Assembly (NCBI RefSeq): GCF_033439725.1
Contig: NW_026944384.1
Coordinates: 3,038,001-3,102,000, forward strand
DNA length: 64,000 nucleotides
Direction: 5' to 3'
From: Neurospora tetraspora
Lineage: Eukaryota; Ascomycota; Sordariomycetes; Sordariales; Sordariaceae
In this document: positions 47,651 to 61,490 of the stretch, piece after piece
How the letters are laid out: every line of letters starts with the position of its first letter
Position numbering within the stretch: the stretch's first letter is position 1
The notes under the pieces: model-generated
Seen by the model: only the letters and a program-made list of their open reading frames with translations
What the model was told of the DNA's origin: nothing
The model's database searches: none
Made by a program: the position numbers and the translations under genes

Positions 47651-50600
47651 TTTAACCTTTACTATCTATTCCCTTATTAAATTATAAGTAATTTTAATTT
47701 TAATTTAATTAAAATATTTATCCTTCGTTCTAATTAAAGTAAAGGTTAGTTCTAGCGTTTTATTTATTTAATAGCGGAATTTAACCTTAATATTTCATTT
47801 ATTTAAAATATAATAAAATTTAATAATAATTAACTTATATTAAATATTGACGCAATTTATTATATATTATAATCACCCTTCGGGGAAGTATTATTTATAA
47901 GCGAAATTAATACTAATAAAACGTTAATTTATAATACCGTCCTCCTAATACAATATTACCGCCTTAAGGATTTCGAAGCCAAAAAATAGTTGATTGAAGT
48001 ATATTTTAGTATTATCATAATATTATCTAATTTTGGTATTTAAACGTTTATTAAATTATATTATACTTTTAAAGATTTTAAATTCTAAATATAGTATAAT
48101 ATTACTAGTAGACTACTTATAAGCGACTTACGGCGCGAAAGGACGCTAATATAATTAACCTTCAATATTATAATAGAGGATTATATTAATAATTAGTATT
48201 ATTTATCAATAATATAAGTTAATATTATTATTACTTATACAATAATTATTTATAAATAGGTATAGAGAATTAAAGTAAATTTTAATCTTAGTATTTCACT
48301 ATACAAATTAAACTATTTAATCCCGAAAAGTATTAATGAAAAATATCGCTCGTTTTAATAATCAATATAATAAAGAAAACTATCTTCGAATAAGTAAGTA
48401 TTAACGGATAAATTAGAGCGCTTACTAGAGTAATATATATAGATATAATTTAGAACGTTAACATTTTTAATTAATTGGAAAACTCTACCGTATTTAAGGT
48501 TGGAAAGGTATATTTCAACTAATTATTTCCGAAAAGTAAGAGTAATAACCGGCAAAACGGTCCGAATATTTAAAGAAATATCTACGTATAAAAAGAAAAA
48601 GGCAGTAAAACTTTCCAAATAGCTAAAGTAGGACCAGATATTAATAAATCCGTCGGAAATATTATCGTCGTTAGCTAATTTAATATTAAATAACTTTAAT
48701 AAGGCGTTGAAAATAATATTTAAGGGGTTTAAAATATAAAGAATATTTAAATTGAACTATAATACCCAATCAGTAACGTTAATAAATTTAAAGTTAATTT
48801 TAATTACATGTATAATTCGTAAAGAAGTATATTTAATAATACCGGCAGTAGAGGCGTAATCGGTAATAATATTTATATATTATTCATTAAATTCCATTAT
48901 TCCTAAATTTCCGGAGGGCCCAAATAATAATTATGATTTCTATTTCCGTAGAACTATATCTCTTTTCAACTAAAATTATTAATTTTAATAGGGAATGAAC
49001 CAATTTAATTATAATTAAAGGAACTTTACTCATACTAAGGATAAATTCACTATCCCATAAGCATTTAAATTAGAAAACGTAAACTCTATATATTATACCG
49101 TTAGCGTTAATTTTGATAAATAAAACCTCGCTTTTAACGTAATAGAATATATATATTTAATTATACAAATTTTGCTATATACTACAAAAAACTTCAATTT
49201 CCTCTTTAATTAATATAAGTTTAACCTTCGATGTATAAACCTTTCTCGCCTACTTTATTACTCCTAACTACAAATCTCCCAATTCGTACACTCGCCTAAA
49301 TAATTCAATTTTCTTAGAATTAAATAATTCTTCTTTAATAACGAACTGAAGTATTCTTCATCTCAACTAACCGGCTATTTTGAAATAAATTTTAAGAGTA
49401 TTTAAAATATTAGGAAAACTAAACTTTTAAAAAGCCTTCATACAATCTTCAATATACTTACAACCTTCGCTGTCGATAATATTACTAAGTAATTATATAA
49501 AGGGGTAAACCGTAAAACATTTATTAGCGCTAATATAAATATAATATTTATTAAGGAAATCTATTATAATACTAATATATTCGAAATATTCTTCCTTAGT
49601 ATTATTAAAAATAATAATATTGTTAATATAAATATAAACGAAGGAATAATAATCGAAGAAAAGTTAATCTATAAACTGCTATATAAAGGCGGGCGAATTC
49701 TTAAAATTTATAAGTATGACGTTAAATTACTTAAGACTACGCAAATTGATTATCACTATCCTATTATAGTATTTTCTTAAAATAGGTAATTAATAAAAGA
49801 AATTGGCGGCGTTAAAAATTAAGAAAAACTTTTTACCGATTATAATATTAATAATATCCTTTTAATCGGGTAGCGGGTAAACGTCTAGAATAATAATATT
49901 ATTTAGCGGCCGTAAATTAATAATTATACGACCTTTATTAATACTGTTAACTTTCCGCTATATAATAAATATAAAGTACGTAATAAGCGTAAATCCTAAT
50001 ATAAACGCTATTTTACTTTAAACGTACATTTTATTATATTCTTTATTAAAGAATTCGTAATCTTAAACTTTAGGTAAGTAAACCCTAACGATTTTCTACT
50101 AATTTTACTATCCTTCAACGAAATCGATACGTATTTTATCCTCCTCTTTTATTAGAACGATCCCTCTATTTTTAAAAACATTAATATACTTATTCAAGAA
50201 ACTCTTTAATTACTAAGTAAAATTAGGATTAATATTATAAATACTAATACTTACTTCGGAGGGGATAGAATTAATATTATTAAATTTATTTAGTTTATAA
50301 GACGGAATGTTAAAAGCCTCTTTTCGAATAGTAATTTCCTTATCGTCCTTAGTAATCCTATTAATATATATAGTATATTACTTAGGAGAGGGGCTAGTTT
50401 GGATTTTAGTAGCCAAGTAGGCTACGTTTAATATATTAAAAACTATAACTTTCTTAATAATTTTAAGCGAAGGACGTATAATTATACTAATTCGGGTACT
50501 CATAAGAATAAAAATGTTATCATTAAAATAATTAAAGTAAAGAATTATTTTATATATTTTACTATTTATTATAAAATTTAATAAACTATAAAATTGAGTA

Positions 50601-50873
50601 TAAAAATCATAAATAGGACGTTTACTTTAGTAAGGTAATTAATTATTAAATTAAGCGCTATAATATATTTAGAAAGTACCTAATTAATAAGCTATAAGAA
50701 TGGTGTCTCTTTTGGCGAATATTTTAATAATTAACGTATTTTCTCCAACTTCTTTTCTTTTAGAAAAGACCTCTCCCAATACTTTTATACTAAAAATAGA
50801 TTTAAAAGAGTAAAGAGTGGTATTAAAGTCCATTTTTATATTATAACGGTAAAAGAAATCGGTTCCTAATAAT

Positions 50874-51532
50874 AATAGTAATAGTCTTATTCACGCTTGA
50901 CTATCAAATTTTAACTAGTCGCCTATTTAGGCATACGGTCCTTTGTCGTTCAAAGCCGGGCGGAAAAACTATATATCTACTACTACGAATACCGGATGAA
51001 AACCTCCCGCGTCTTTATATTTAATATATCCTTTATTCAATCTAAGCCTTCCTTTAGTATCCTCTTAACTAGCCCCTCTACCCCTACCCTTTCTTTACCG
51101 CCCGGGACCGTCTATCTCTTAGGGCAATATTTTAGGAGGAGGGAAAAGGGGTTTTATAAATTTCGATCGGCGTTCTTAAAGTCTTCTTTTCGGCCCGAGG
51201 GCCCTAATTGAAACTAAAGGCGAGAGTAAGCATTACCCTACTTACTGTTAGGGAATCGTACGCTAATTGGGCGGAGAAGTTGTGGTATTATCGGACGGGG
51301 TAATTTCTTTTTCAAGGAGTGGAGAATCGATTCAAATCTACTTTAGTGGGGTTCCTAGGGTTTTGGACTAGGGAGAGCCCTATAAATTTAATTACGTACT
51401 TAGAGTGGGGAAAGAATTCCAAACCGAAAAGATCGCATGGAAGACAGGGGAGTAGGATTCGAACCCACAACCTCAAGGAAATAATCGCAAGGTAAACTAA
51501 GCCTAGATCTTCCTAACTGAGCTATTCCTCCA
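50874..51532 (-). mobile_element. tRNA-derived SINE, about 659 bp, inserted in the gypsy protease region
   Basis: A 12-bp duplication gttcctaataat (50862-50873 and 51533-51544) brackets a segment that interrupts gypsy coding text; the protease-region text reads through if the segment is set aside. The head, at the high-coordinate end on the minus strand, is a tRNA-like sequence with A box (TAGCTCAGTTAGG) and B box (GGTTCGAATCC). The body is followed by a short ACTATT-type tail next to the duplication. It has much less RIP than the gypsy sequence around it, especially 51.1-51.5 kb. SINEs need the machinery of a LINE; none is seen in this window. It is longer than most SINEs, so a composite is possible. 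Confidence 0.8.
51439..51531 (-). other. tRNA-like head of the SINE
   Basis: 93 nt that fold like a tRNA: acceptor ends GGAGGAA and GTCTTCC pair at six of seven positions (one G-T), T arm GTGGG/CCTAC with loop TTCGAAT, and a D-arm-like TAGCTCAGTTAGGAAGATC. The anticodon region is longer than normal, by about 17 nt, as if an intron or long variable arm were kept. Its position inside a SINE argues against a working tRNA gene. The A and B boxes could serve as an RNA polymerase III promoter. Confidence 0.75.
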
Positions 51533-54500
51533 GTTCCTAATAATATATTCGGGTCAAATTCTTCGATAATTAAAGCGGATATTTAAAAATAGCTATTAAC
51601 TATAACGCCGTTTACCTTTCCTTCTATATAGAAATTAAATTCGACGATAATATTAATAACCATTTTCGAATTAATTCCCTTTATAACGCTCGGCAAAATT
51701 AATAAATACGGAATATTAAGTATAAACTTTTTAATAAACGTACGGCTTACTACAATCAATAAATAACCGGAATTAAAATATATAACAACTATAAGAATAT
51801 TAAAGTTCAATTCAATATCTACTTATAAGTAAGAAATAACTTTCCTTAAATTTAGTTCCCTATTTCATAAAGCGATATCTAGGATAATTTTAATTATTTA
51901 CCCTTCTATAAAGGTAAATAAATAATATTAACTTTTATACTATACTTTTAATAATTTAAATTTCTATCCGTTGGCTAATATTAGTAATTTTAATGCAATA
52001 TCCGCTTCCTTTACTTTACTAACCCGATCTAACGTAGCTTAAAAACTCTCGGTAATTATTATTCGATTTTCAAACGAAGGATTAAACAATTTATTAAATG
52101 TTTGGACTAATTTTAAACGTTTAAGAATCGTTACAAAATTAGAATTGGATAATAGATTTAACAACAAGGGTATAATATAATCGTCGAAATTAGTACTTTT
52201 AATAAGAATAACGTTAATAATATTAGTTAGAATTAACGAAAATAAAGTTAGTAAAATAGAAAATTATAGAATATCGGAAAATAAAACATTAAGGGGAGCT
52301 AAAGAACCGGTAAAATAAATAGAAAATTTATTATTATATTTAACGATAGAAATATCTATATTAAGTTCAACTATCTATTCTTCGAAATTACTTATAAAGT
52401 AATAATCTTCGCTCTACAAGTAGTGAATTTTATTATTGGCGTTGGAATCATCTGTAAAAACGGTCGCGGAGTTAATATAAGCGTAACGACCATCCATAGA
52501 AAGATAATACTTTTTAAACTTTTTACCCTAACGACGATTATAATTATTATTATTACCCGAAAAGTTACTATCGTATTTATTAAATTTATTACTAAACCTC
52601 TTAAATCCTCTACTATTAAAAAAAGGCTTCGTACCACCCTTTTCGGTAAAACTATTATTATTATGCTAAAAACTTTTCTTAAAAAAAGGTTTACTACTAT
52701 CCCTATTTCCCTAAAAACTAAAATAAACGGCTATTATAGCGTTGTTTTCTATTATATTGTTAATATTATTAGTAGTGAAATAAACTAAACGCGGACCTTT
52801 AGAAAGATTTAAGAATTTACTACGAATAAATACAATTTCTTCTTTAATATTATTAATTTTTTAACCGATAGAATAATTAAAACCAAGCTTAGCGTAGTAA
52901 AACTTCAATTTATAATACAAACTATTTTAAAGACGGGTATAAAATTAAAAGTCGGTATTATTACCCTATAAACGAATATATTTAAATAATTCCGTAGAGA
53001 AATCGCGTAAAGCCTAATTGCCTTTTTTATATATTTCGATAGTAAATTTATTTACATTAAACTATTTCTATAGTTCATGAAGTTTAATACTAAAACCCGA
53101 TGTAAAGTATCGGTAATATAACTAAATTTATTATAAAGATTATTATATTCGGTATGAAATAGGGTATTAATCTACTTAAAAAATATAGTACTTCGTAATA
53201 GTTTTTGAAAATTATTAATTATAATTTTACAACATTCGGTATAAACGAACGAAGCGTTATTAATTATATTAATAAATCAATGATAATTAGTATAAATATT
53301 AATTTTACTATCAATATAGACTCCTTATTTCTTTTTATTATCAAGGGTATTAAAGAAAAATATACCAACGTTAAAGAATTTCTATTAAATAGATTTATTA
53401 TTAAAGGTATTAACCGGCGTAATAAATCTTTTATAAAAAATAGTATTATTACGAAATTTAAATTCCTTAAAGTAGTTAAATAAATCTTCGAATATTTCGT
53501 AGAGAGTAGTATTATTCGTTATAATATTATTATTATTAGTTTTAACCGATTATTAGGAAGTATTAAAAGAAATGTTAATGAAGTGTATTAAAGGTTATTA
53601 AATATTTATAAGCTAACTACCCTAGCGAAAGGTTAAATGTAATAAGGGAATTTAAACGGGAGGAGTTTAAATGGGAGAAGTTTGAACGGGAATTAATTAA
53701 ACTAAAGGAGGTATACCTTATTTTTAAATTTAATAAACTTAGCGGACTTATTTAATTAGACAGGCTCGCTATTCGGTTTAACGGAACTAATATTTAGCTT
53801 CCTCTTCGTTAGTAGAGGCTCTTTTCTATTTGGTAAACTCTTTAAGAATTATTTTTATAGTATAAATAAAAATATAATAGCTAGTTAACGGAAGTAACGT
53901 ATTATAATAGAGATAAACGGGTTATTAATAAATATTATTAACTAAGGGTAAACGGTTAGCGTAATTAATTCGAAGGTTTTTTATATAGTTAATAAAATTA
54001 GTAATATTATGTAAATCCCTAGCGCTAATTATAATAATATTATTAATAATACTAATAAAGCTTATAGTACGCTAAAGCCGATTAATAATAGAATTATTAG
54101 TCTACTAAATAGGATTATGCCGAGCGGCGGCCGGAGTAGGGAAACTAAAACTGGGCTTTATATTATTTTAAATAAAGTGTAAAGTATTTTAAACCGAATT
54201 AATAAAACAAATTAGGAATTTATCAGCTATAATCGGTTCCGGCTATACGAAAGCTTATTCTTATTATTATTTTGAAACAAATTTAATTAAAGCCTCCGTT
54301 TATACTATATTAGTAAAATATTTAGTACTAAAATTAATTATAAGCTATTAAATAAGATTAGTAATGATTTTAATAATTAAATTAGCGCGGGAAATAATGA
54401 ACTTAGTAGGCGAAAGCGGACGAAGGGATTAATCGGAATGAGAAAATTATTTTATTAAAATTAGTAGTACAAAAAGAAGAATAGGGATTTAAGTAGGATC

Positions 54501-56222
54501 TACGAAAGGCAGCGCGTCGACTATTCTAACGATATCGGAAAAATTATTAGACAAATATTAAGAGTTAAAAGCAACGAAGCCGTTAATATTGGGGGGGATT
54601 GGTATATTAGCAGCTATTTTAATAATATCGTCGTTAATTTTATATTAAGTAACTTTATTATTATTAACTTTCAATTTAATTATATATTATTACTAATACT
54701 TTTCTTAAACTAGGCGGAAGCGCCGTGTCTTTCCTTAAGGAAAGGCCAAATTTAATATCCTTTAAAAGGGTATTTAGTAATAAGGTTATAATATTTATAT
54801 AAAATCTATTAAATTTCTCTATTAGCTGCATTAATATCGATAATTTAATTTTCATTATAAATATCATTATTTATTTCGCTAGCTCAATCTTTTTAACTTT
54901 CGATTTGGCCAGTTTCTATATTAAAGCAAAGCTTAGCAGCTTTAATAAAAAGTTCAACGGCCGGAAAGGTAAAACGTTCTTTATAGTAAAACTAGGATTA
55001 AATTATTATAACATTAAAAGTTTAACGTATTCTACGTATTAAATTATTGTCCTAGAGGATAAAAGCCGTTTAGGGAATAACGTTACCGTTTAATATCGTA
55101 AAAATTAATTTTGAAACCTAAAGCGATAATAAAAGGAATATAAAGAAAGGGGGCTTAAAATTGAGCGGGATGGGTAGGTATTTAGTCTAAGAGGGTAAAT
55201 TAAATAAGTGGTAATAAATCTAATAAATTGTTATTAAAACTAATGAAACGAAGATAAAATCTCCACCTTTACGAAAAGAAAAGACGAAAAAGGATATAAA
55301 GAATAATAAGGTCGGTTTAAAATTGAATTATAAGTACTCTTTATTACGCGAAGCGATACTTTACAAGTAATAATAATATAAAATAATAAAATAAGCAACT
55401 AGTTACTAAATAGAGTAATAGTACGTAACGGTTAACAATAATCTTGTTAAAAGAAATTAAAGGTAAGTATTATCGAGAGCTTTAATTTAGGACTTCGTAT
55501 ACGATTTTATAGAGTGTAAGTAAGATAGACGTTATGTTAATATAATATAAATTAATAATCTAATTAACCTTAATAAAGGTTAATAGGGAGAGTACTCTTA
55601 TATAATATATCTTATTCGATAGAGCAGTCCTACGCTCAATAAAGTATGTGCTAAGATAGAGTGGAGTATTCAGGCACCTGCTTGGAATATCCTATAATAG
55701 TAAATAAATAAGTAAAATATTTAATATAACTATATATTGTACTAATAATTTAGCTAATACTTGCAAAGCGATATATTAAATAATAATATCTTTATATCTT
55801 GGGATTACCTCGGGTATTATTATATATTAAAATATTTATATTATATATTACTAACCTGGTGCCTCTCCAGCAGTTACCCTATTATATATATAATATAGAT
55901 TTGTATAATACCTTTGAGGATACTTAATATTTTTCCTACGGTAACGAAGAATATATTATTAATTATAAGGATAGTAATACCCGTGCCGCTCGCCGTATAC
56001 CTTTAATTAGATTGTAATAGTTAGAAGAATTATAATTATTACTTTTAAAGCTAGATTCGGAGCTAGAATTAGGAAGGTTAGTCGGAATTTAGCCCTTTAT
56101 TTATACTGGAATAATAAATAAACGAATCAGGAGTATCATATATCCTTATTATTATACTTAGTAATTTTGGCGAATTCTTATTAAATGTTCTTATATCCTA
56201 TTCCGCTCGTTTATTAAGCTTT

Positions 56223-56330
56223 TCCCTATTTACTATTTATTCCTCTATATTTTATTAATATTTTATTATATTACTTCTTTACTATATTATTTCTTTATTT
56301 TATTACCTCTTTACTATATTACCTCTCCCG
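56223..56330 (+). repeat. Pyrimidine-rich degenerate tandem repeat
   Basis: Four to five imperfect copies of a unit near ttactatattacctctt inside the large insert. Confidence 0.55.
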
Positions 56331-58653
56331 CTATACTTTTAAATATAATTTATAATTATTATTTATTCCTAATTCTTTTAGCGCCAAGTTTTAATCGCCC
56401 AAGCGGTTATAGGCTTAATTTATCAACGAATTAGGATTTATAATATTAAGGACGTATTTTTCGGCTAAGCTTTAGTTGCTTATTAAATATAGGTTTTGTA
56501 TTATAGATAATTTAGGTAAAAATGAACGGTATTCTTAATATAATATTATTAATTTACTATTTTTAATAAAAAAAGAAAATAGCTAGGTAGATAATCCGAA
56601 AAAATTAACGATGAGGAAACTATAATTACGTGCTAGGTACGGTATTCCTAATTTATACGCTATATTAGATTTTACTAATTAATTAAGTATTTAGAAAATT
56701 TAATCGTACTATGAAAGAACGACGAAAACGCTGGGTATGGTAAAGAATCCGGATAATTATTATAAAAGAAGACAAAGCGTAATACGGAAGAGGAGGGTAG
56801 TACGGAAAAAGAAACAGAAGTGAAAAAGGCGTTAAAATAATTAATATTATAATATAAGGAATTCTCTTCGTTTATATTTCTTATAATATATACTTTTTTA
56901 TAAATTCAATTTATAATAACCTGTATTATATTTATACTAATTCGTCGGGTATAAATAGAAATATCTACTCCTAACGCTAGACAATACAGCCTTTTCTTTC
57001 GTACCTTCACTATAAAACCTTATATTATCCGCTATTATATTTTATATTAAAACCGTCTCATTAGTTTGCGAAAACTATATATTTATTTTTAAAAAACTAA
57101 TTTATTAGAATAGAATTGAAAGTCCCTTTATATTCGCTATTTTAGAAGTTTCGAAACTTAAAGTTTAGTCGGCCGTTCTAACTATTCTATTCCCTAATTA
57201 GAAAGACCTTATTAAAAATACCTACTAGCCGGACTATTTATAATTATATTTTAGCGCAGGTGTTTTTAATTTAATATTATCCGATTATTAGTAACGAACG
57301 AATAAAAGTAACCTCCTAATATTATATTTTTAATTTATATTTAGGAAATATTAGATAGATTAAATTACTAGATATATATTTACCCCTTCTACCAACTGAT
57401 CGCTGGTAATTTGGGTATTATATTTAGATTTAAGTTGGCCGTAGTACGTTGTTTAGTTCGAAATCAATATTAATTTGAAATTAGGATAGCAAAGTAATAT
57501 AAAAGAATTCGATAATATATTAAAATTATACTCTTAGGATTATCGTCCGGTAATTCCAAAAATTAATTTCTAATACAATTACTATCAGTTGGGGAATTAA
57601 TTTTCGTATTTATTTCTATTGCATTAAAATAAGAAGGTTTTGATTAACTTTTAATAAAATAGTTTAAAGTAATTAATATTAAGATAGGGAGTAGATAATT
57701 TAATATTGGATAATAAGAATTGTTATAGCTTTTTTTACTTAGCGGAGTAATATAAAGATTTATATCTGTAATTGAACGGTATATATTAATTTGAATATAT
57801 AATTACGTTTTATTTATAGGACGCTTATTAATTATAATCATAATAGTTCGAAACGGCTAATTTATGAGTAGTAGTCTAATTTTACCTAATAATTTAATAT
57901 TATAAATTAAATTAATTGATTACAATCTTTATTATACTGGTTTATAGCTCGCTATATAAGTAGTAATTAACTGTATTAATATATTAGTATAAATATAAAT
58001 TTTTACGAATTAATTTACTAATTCGATAAAAGAATTTTAAATAATAGTAAAATAAGCCGTTCGGGATAGAACTATTTTAGAATAACGGCGGGATAATAAA
58101 TTTACGGAGGATATTAAAGGCTTAAAATAAAATTTTAAAAATATAAAATAAATTATTAAAAAGAATTTTAAAGAATTTAATTAATTATATAAATCTATTG
58201 GACGGACGGTTCGTAGTAATTATAATAATAAAGTAGATATTATAATAAAAATAAAGGAAATAATAAATATAAACATAGAAGCGCTTTCGGAATTAAGGGT
58301 AAATTAGTAATACGTCCGAAAAAAAATAGACGAATTAATTATAGGGTTCGGGTAGCTATCGGCATTAAATTATAATACCGAATAAATTCCTTTCTAGCTA
58401 AATAATAAAATCCATATAAATAAATATATTCTAGACCGTAGAAGGCGTAAATAAAATATATCCCTTAAATATAGCGGAGGGCGCGAAGTTTGCGCTAATT
58501 AAATTAATTAGCGGTTTTGTAATTTATAAATTACTTTGTAAGTAATGTAGATAATTTAAGAATTTGTTCGGAGATTATTTTTTATAATTATATAAAGGAG
58601 AAAGAGGGAAATGAACCGAATATTTTCGATTAATTTTTACTATATAAGTTCGA

Positions 58654-58815
58654 TTTTCGCTCTGATTAGAGTGTATTTAGTATTATATATTACTTTACCC
58701 CTAGATTTAGCTTTTGCTTTAATAAGAGTAAAAGTTTAGTTTATTTTAATTAGAATAAAAATTGAGTTTAGGGGTAAAATAATAAATTTATTACATAATT
58801 TTAATTAGAGTAAAG
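58654..58815. repeat. Second cluster of the palindromic motif (four copies)
   Basis: Copies at 58654-58675, 58711-58734, 58743-58761 and 58797-58815. They lie on the far side of the gypsy element but still inside the large insert, supporting that both flanks belong to one element. Confidence 0.7.
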
Positions 58816-61445
58816 TTATTATACTCTAATATTCATTACGTTTACATTAGCTAATTCCGAATATATAGCGTTTAGTAGGGCGGGATCCGAAAATTAGAGT
58901 TATAATCGTAAAGGCGTAGGGGAATACGGATGAAGTGGGTTAAATCGTATTATTTTTACTATATATTATATTTTTAGTGGATTTGTTCTTATATTCCTTA
59001 TTTTAGATTATATAGTTAATAATTAACAGGATTTTAATATATTTTGTAAAAAGATTACATTTATAAATATTTAAATATTCCTAATTTTATAACAGGGATA
59101 CCTATACTACTAAATGAGGTAGGGTGCGTATTAAGTCGGCTACTTTAAGTATAATTATAGTACGTACGATTTATTAAAAGATTTTAGGCGGTAAGAGAAT
59201 TATATAAGGTATTTAGAAGTTAATATTATATTTAATATAAACCGAATTAATACGCTCTATAAAGAAATTTTAGAAGTATACTAAGAAGATATTTACTTTT
59301 GAATTATCGATCGGTAGGCTAGGTTTCTTCTTTAGCTTTTCGGGTAGCTATTCAATTTGATTAAAATAATAATTATATTTATTATAATATATAGTACGTA
59401 TATAATTAATATAATTAATATAATTTTAAAGGACATTAAGGATAGTTTTATAAAAGTATTTTACGTTTACAACGGCGTATATTTCGGGATACTCTACAAT
59501 TAATTTAATCCTTTTTATAGTATTATATTTAATTTACTTCTTTGGATAAATAGTCCCAAATATATTAAAATTGGGGTTTACAATAGATTAGGGACGTTTC
59601 AATTAATTAAATAGTTAGAATTAGATTATATTAAATATTATATCCGTTATAAACCATAATTCGGATTTATATATTTACGAACGGCTACTATCGAAATATA
59701 TTTCTAGTAGAAATTGTTTCTTAAAAGTATACCTAAATTTATCGAAATATTAATAGGGTATAAAAAAATAAGTAATCCTTTTTCCGTTATTATAAACAGC
59801 GTAATTAAAACGCTATTATAAATCCGTAATATTTTAAAATATAACTTCGCTATATTATATAACCCGGGTAACGTTAAGTGTATTTACTTTTATCTTTAAT
59901 ATTATTATAAATATAATAATATAATATTAGGATTCGGGGGTAACGAATTTTTAATAAAACTATTCTTAGTCCGGAGGCCGAATATAAAAATAGTAAATTT
60001 AGATTATTAAAAGGGTATTAATTCGGTTACGGATATTACGCTTTATTAAAGCGTAGATAAAATATTTCTTTGCTTTATTAATTAGGTTTTTACTATTAAT
60101 ATGAATAATGATTTTTAGTATAGTAGTTCCTATGGTAGGGATGAGGAGGAATTTGAAGCGTTTAAAATTCCGACTCTCGCTTAGCGGAATATAATTGAAA
60201 ACGATACTAATATTAGGTCGGTTAATAGAAGCGCGGATAATTCGAAGGGAATTTACAAATTTCCCAGGTTAATAAAAACCGGCGTATTCTTATATATAGA
60301 ATTTAGATTATTTAGTTAAAATAATTATATATTCGAATTATAGGATAGAGAGAGGAAGGGTCCGATAGAATTAATAAAGATCGGAGAACTTTTTATAGAA
60401 ATCGCGCTATTAGTAAATTATATAAAATTTATTTATAATTATAAATATTATACGGGCGGCGAATTTAAGGGCGCGGAAGAATTTAAAAAACCGGTAGTAA
60501 AGTATTTATTTAAGTTTAAGAAAAATATATATAAAATATCCCAAACGTATACGTTCTTATAATATATTAATTCAATTATATTAGTAAAGAGTTCGAAAAT
60601 AATAGTTAATATATTATATATTTAATAGAGGTTTTGATTAGTAAGTAATAATTTAGCGCCGGGGTATTTTATAATAACGTCTTTCTATTTTGAACCGAAA
60701 CGGTTAAATAGTATAAATTATAATATAACTCTTACTAGTAGGATAATTAATATTACTTAAAATATAATATTTTTATTAAAGCTAATTACTGCTATTAAAA
60801 TAGTATCATTATATTAATAAACGATATAACGGATATATTTAACCTATTCTAGGCGAAATTAACGTAGAATTTAATTAAATGCTAACCGAACGATTAGGTT
60901 GAATAGAATTCAAATAATAGTATATATAAACCGAATTTGAAATTATTAATATTCGTTTAAATTCGTATATGCAATAATAGTAACTATATATTACTACGCA
61001 ATCCTATTTAGGATAAGTAAAACGGTAAAATCGGAATACGTTTTAAAGTGTTAGATAAAGCCGAAAATTTTATCGAAAGTAGAATTGTATTAAACTATTA
61101 TTAGTACTAAATTTTAAATAAATTCAATATAGAATAATAGAAATACAATATCTATTTCTTAAAATAATGATTATTACGCCTAACGAATATACCCCCTAGG
61201 GGATGCCTAATAATAAATATAAATTGTAATAAAAAAAAGAAAAATATAATAAGGAAATTCTAGTTTATATAAAATATAACGAACAATCCAAATTTGGATA
61301 CGTATTATTATTGTTGAGATAATCGGGAATAACTATTAAATAACTTTTTTTATTTGTATGAGGATTATTGCGGCTAACGGCCAAAACGTTCAAAATTATT
61401 ATAGACCTCTTCTCACTTTATTCGAAGAGACCCATATGCAATATA

Positions 61446-61490
61446 GGGCGGGGCGCGGGGGGGTCGGGGATTTAGGGGGGGGGGGGTGAG
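61446..61490 (+). repeat. G-rich segment at the right end of the large insert
   Basis: Several G runs of four to twelve bases within 45 bp, 25 bp from the insert's right end. Such sequence can form G-quadruplexes. C/G runs lacking CpA steps are poor RIP targets, which may explain their survival. Confidence 0.6.

Larger units (their letters stand above)
48300..53500 (-). mobile_element. Ty3/gypsy LTR retrotransposon fossil nested in the large insert
   Basis: On the minus strand, reading from high to low coordinates, there are a gag-like region (about 53.5-52.4 kb), a protease-like region (about 51.8-50.7 kb, interrupted by a SINE), reverse transcriptase (about 50.1-49.5 kb, with the INLRPLNNI and YPLPDQ blocks and the active-site region) and RNase H (about 49.15-48.6 kb), the order of Metaviridae. 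The protein text resembles gypsy elements common in ascomycetes. It is RIP-decayed with very many breaks. I could not find paired LTRs or a clear integrase core, so both ends are approximate and the element may be truncated. Confidence 0.75.
53640..61440. other. Right part of the large insert, unidentified remnants
   Basis: AT-rich, RIP-decayed sequence. Plus-strand runs that still look like protein occur at about 55.95-56.2, 58.1-58.5, 59.4-59.85 and 60.1-60.55 kb (for example GRDEEEFEAFKIPTLA near 60.14 kb), which suggests at least one or two further genes of the element on the plus strand. I could not assign any of them. No ribosomal RNA or tRNA gene is seen. Confidence 0.45.

Noticed and set aside
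50996-51211. 71-codon plus-strand open frame
   Set aside because: It falls inside the SINE body and has no protein features.
51439-51531. A functional nuclear tRNA gene
   Set aside because: It is the head of a SINE bounded by a target duplication and has an over-long anticodon region.
53205-53483. 92-codon plus-strand open frame
   Set aside because: It lies antisense to the gypsy gag-like region and is rich in Ile/Asn as expected from AT-rich DNA.
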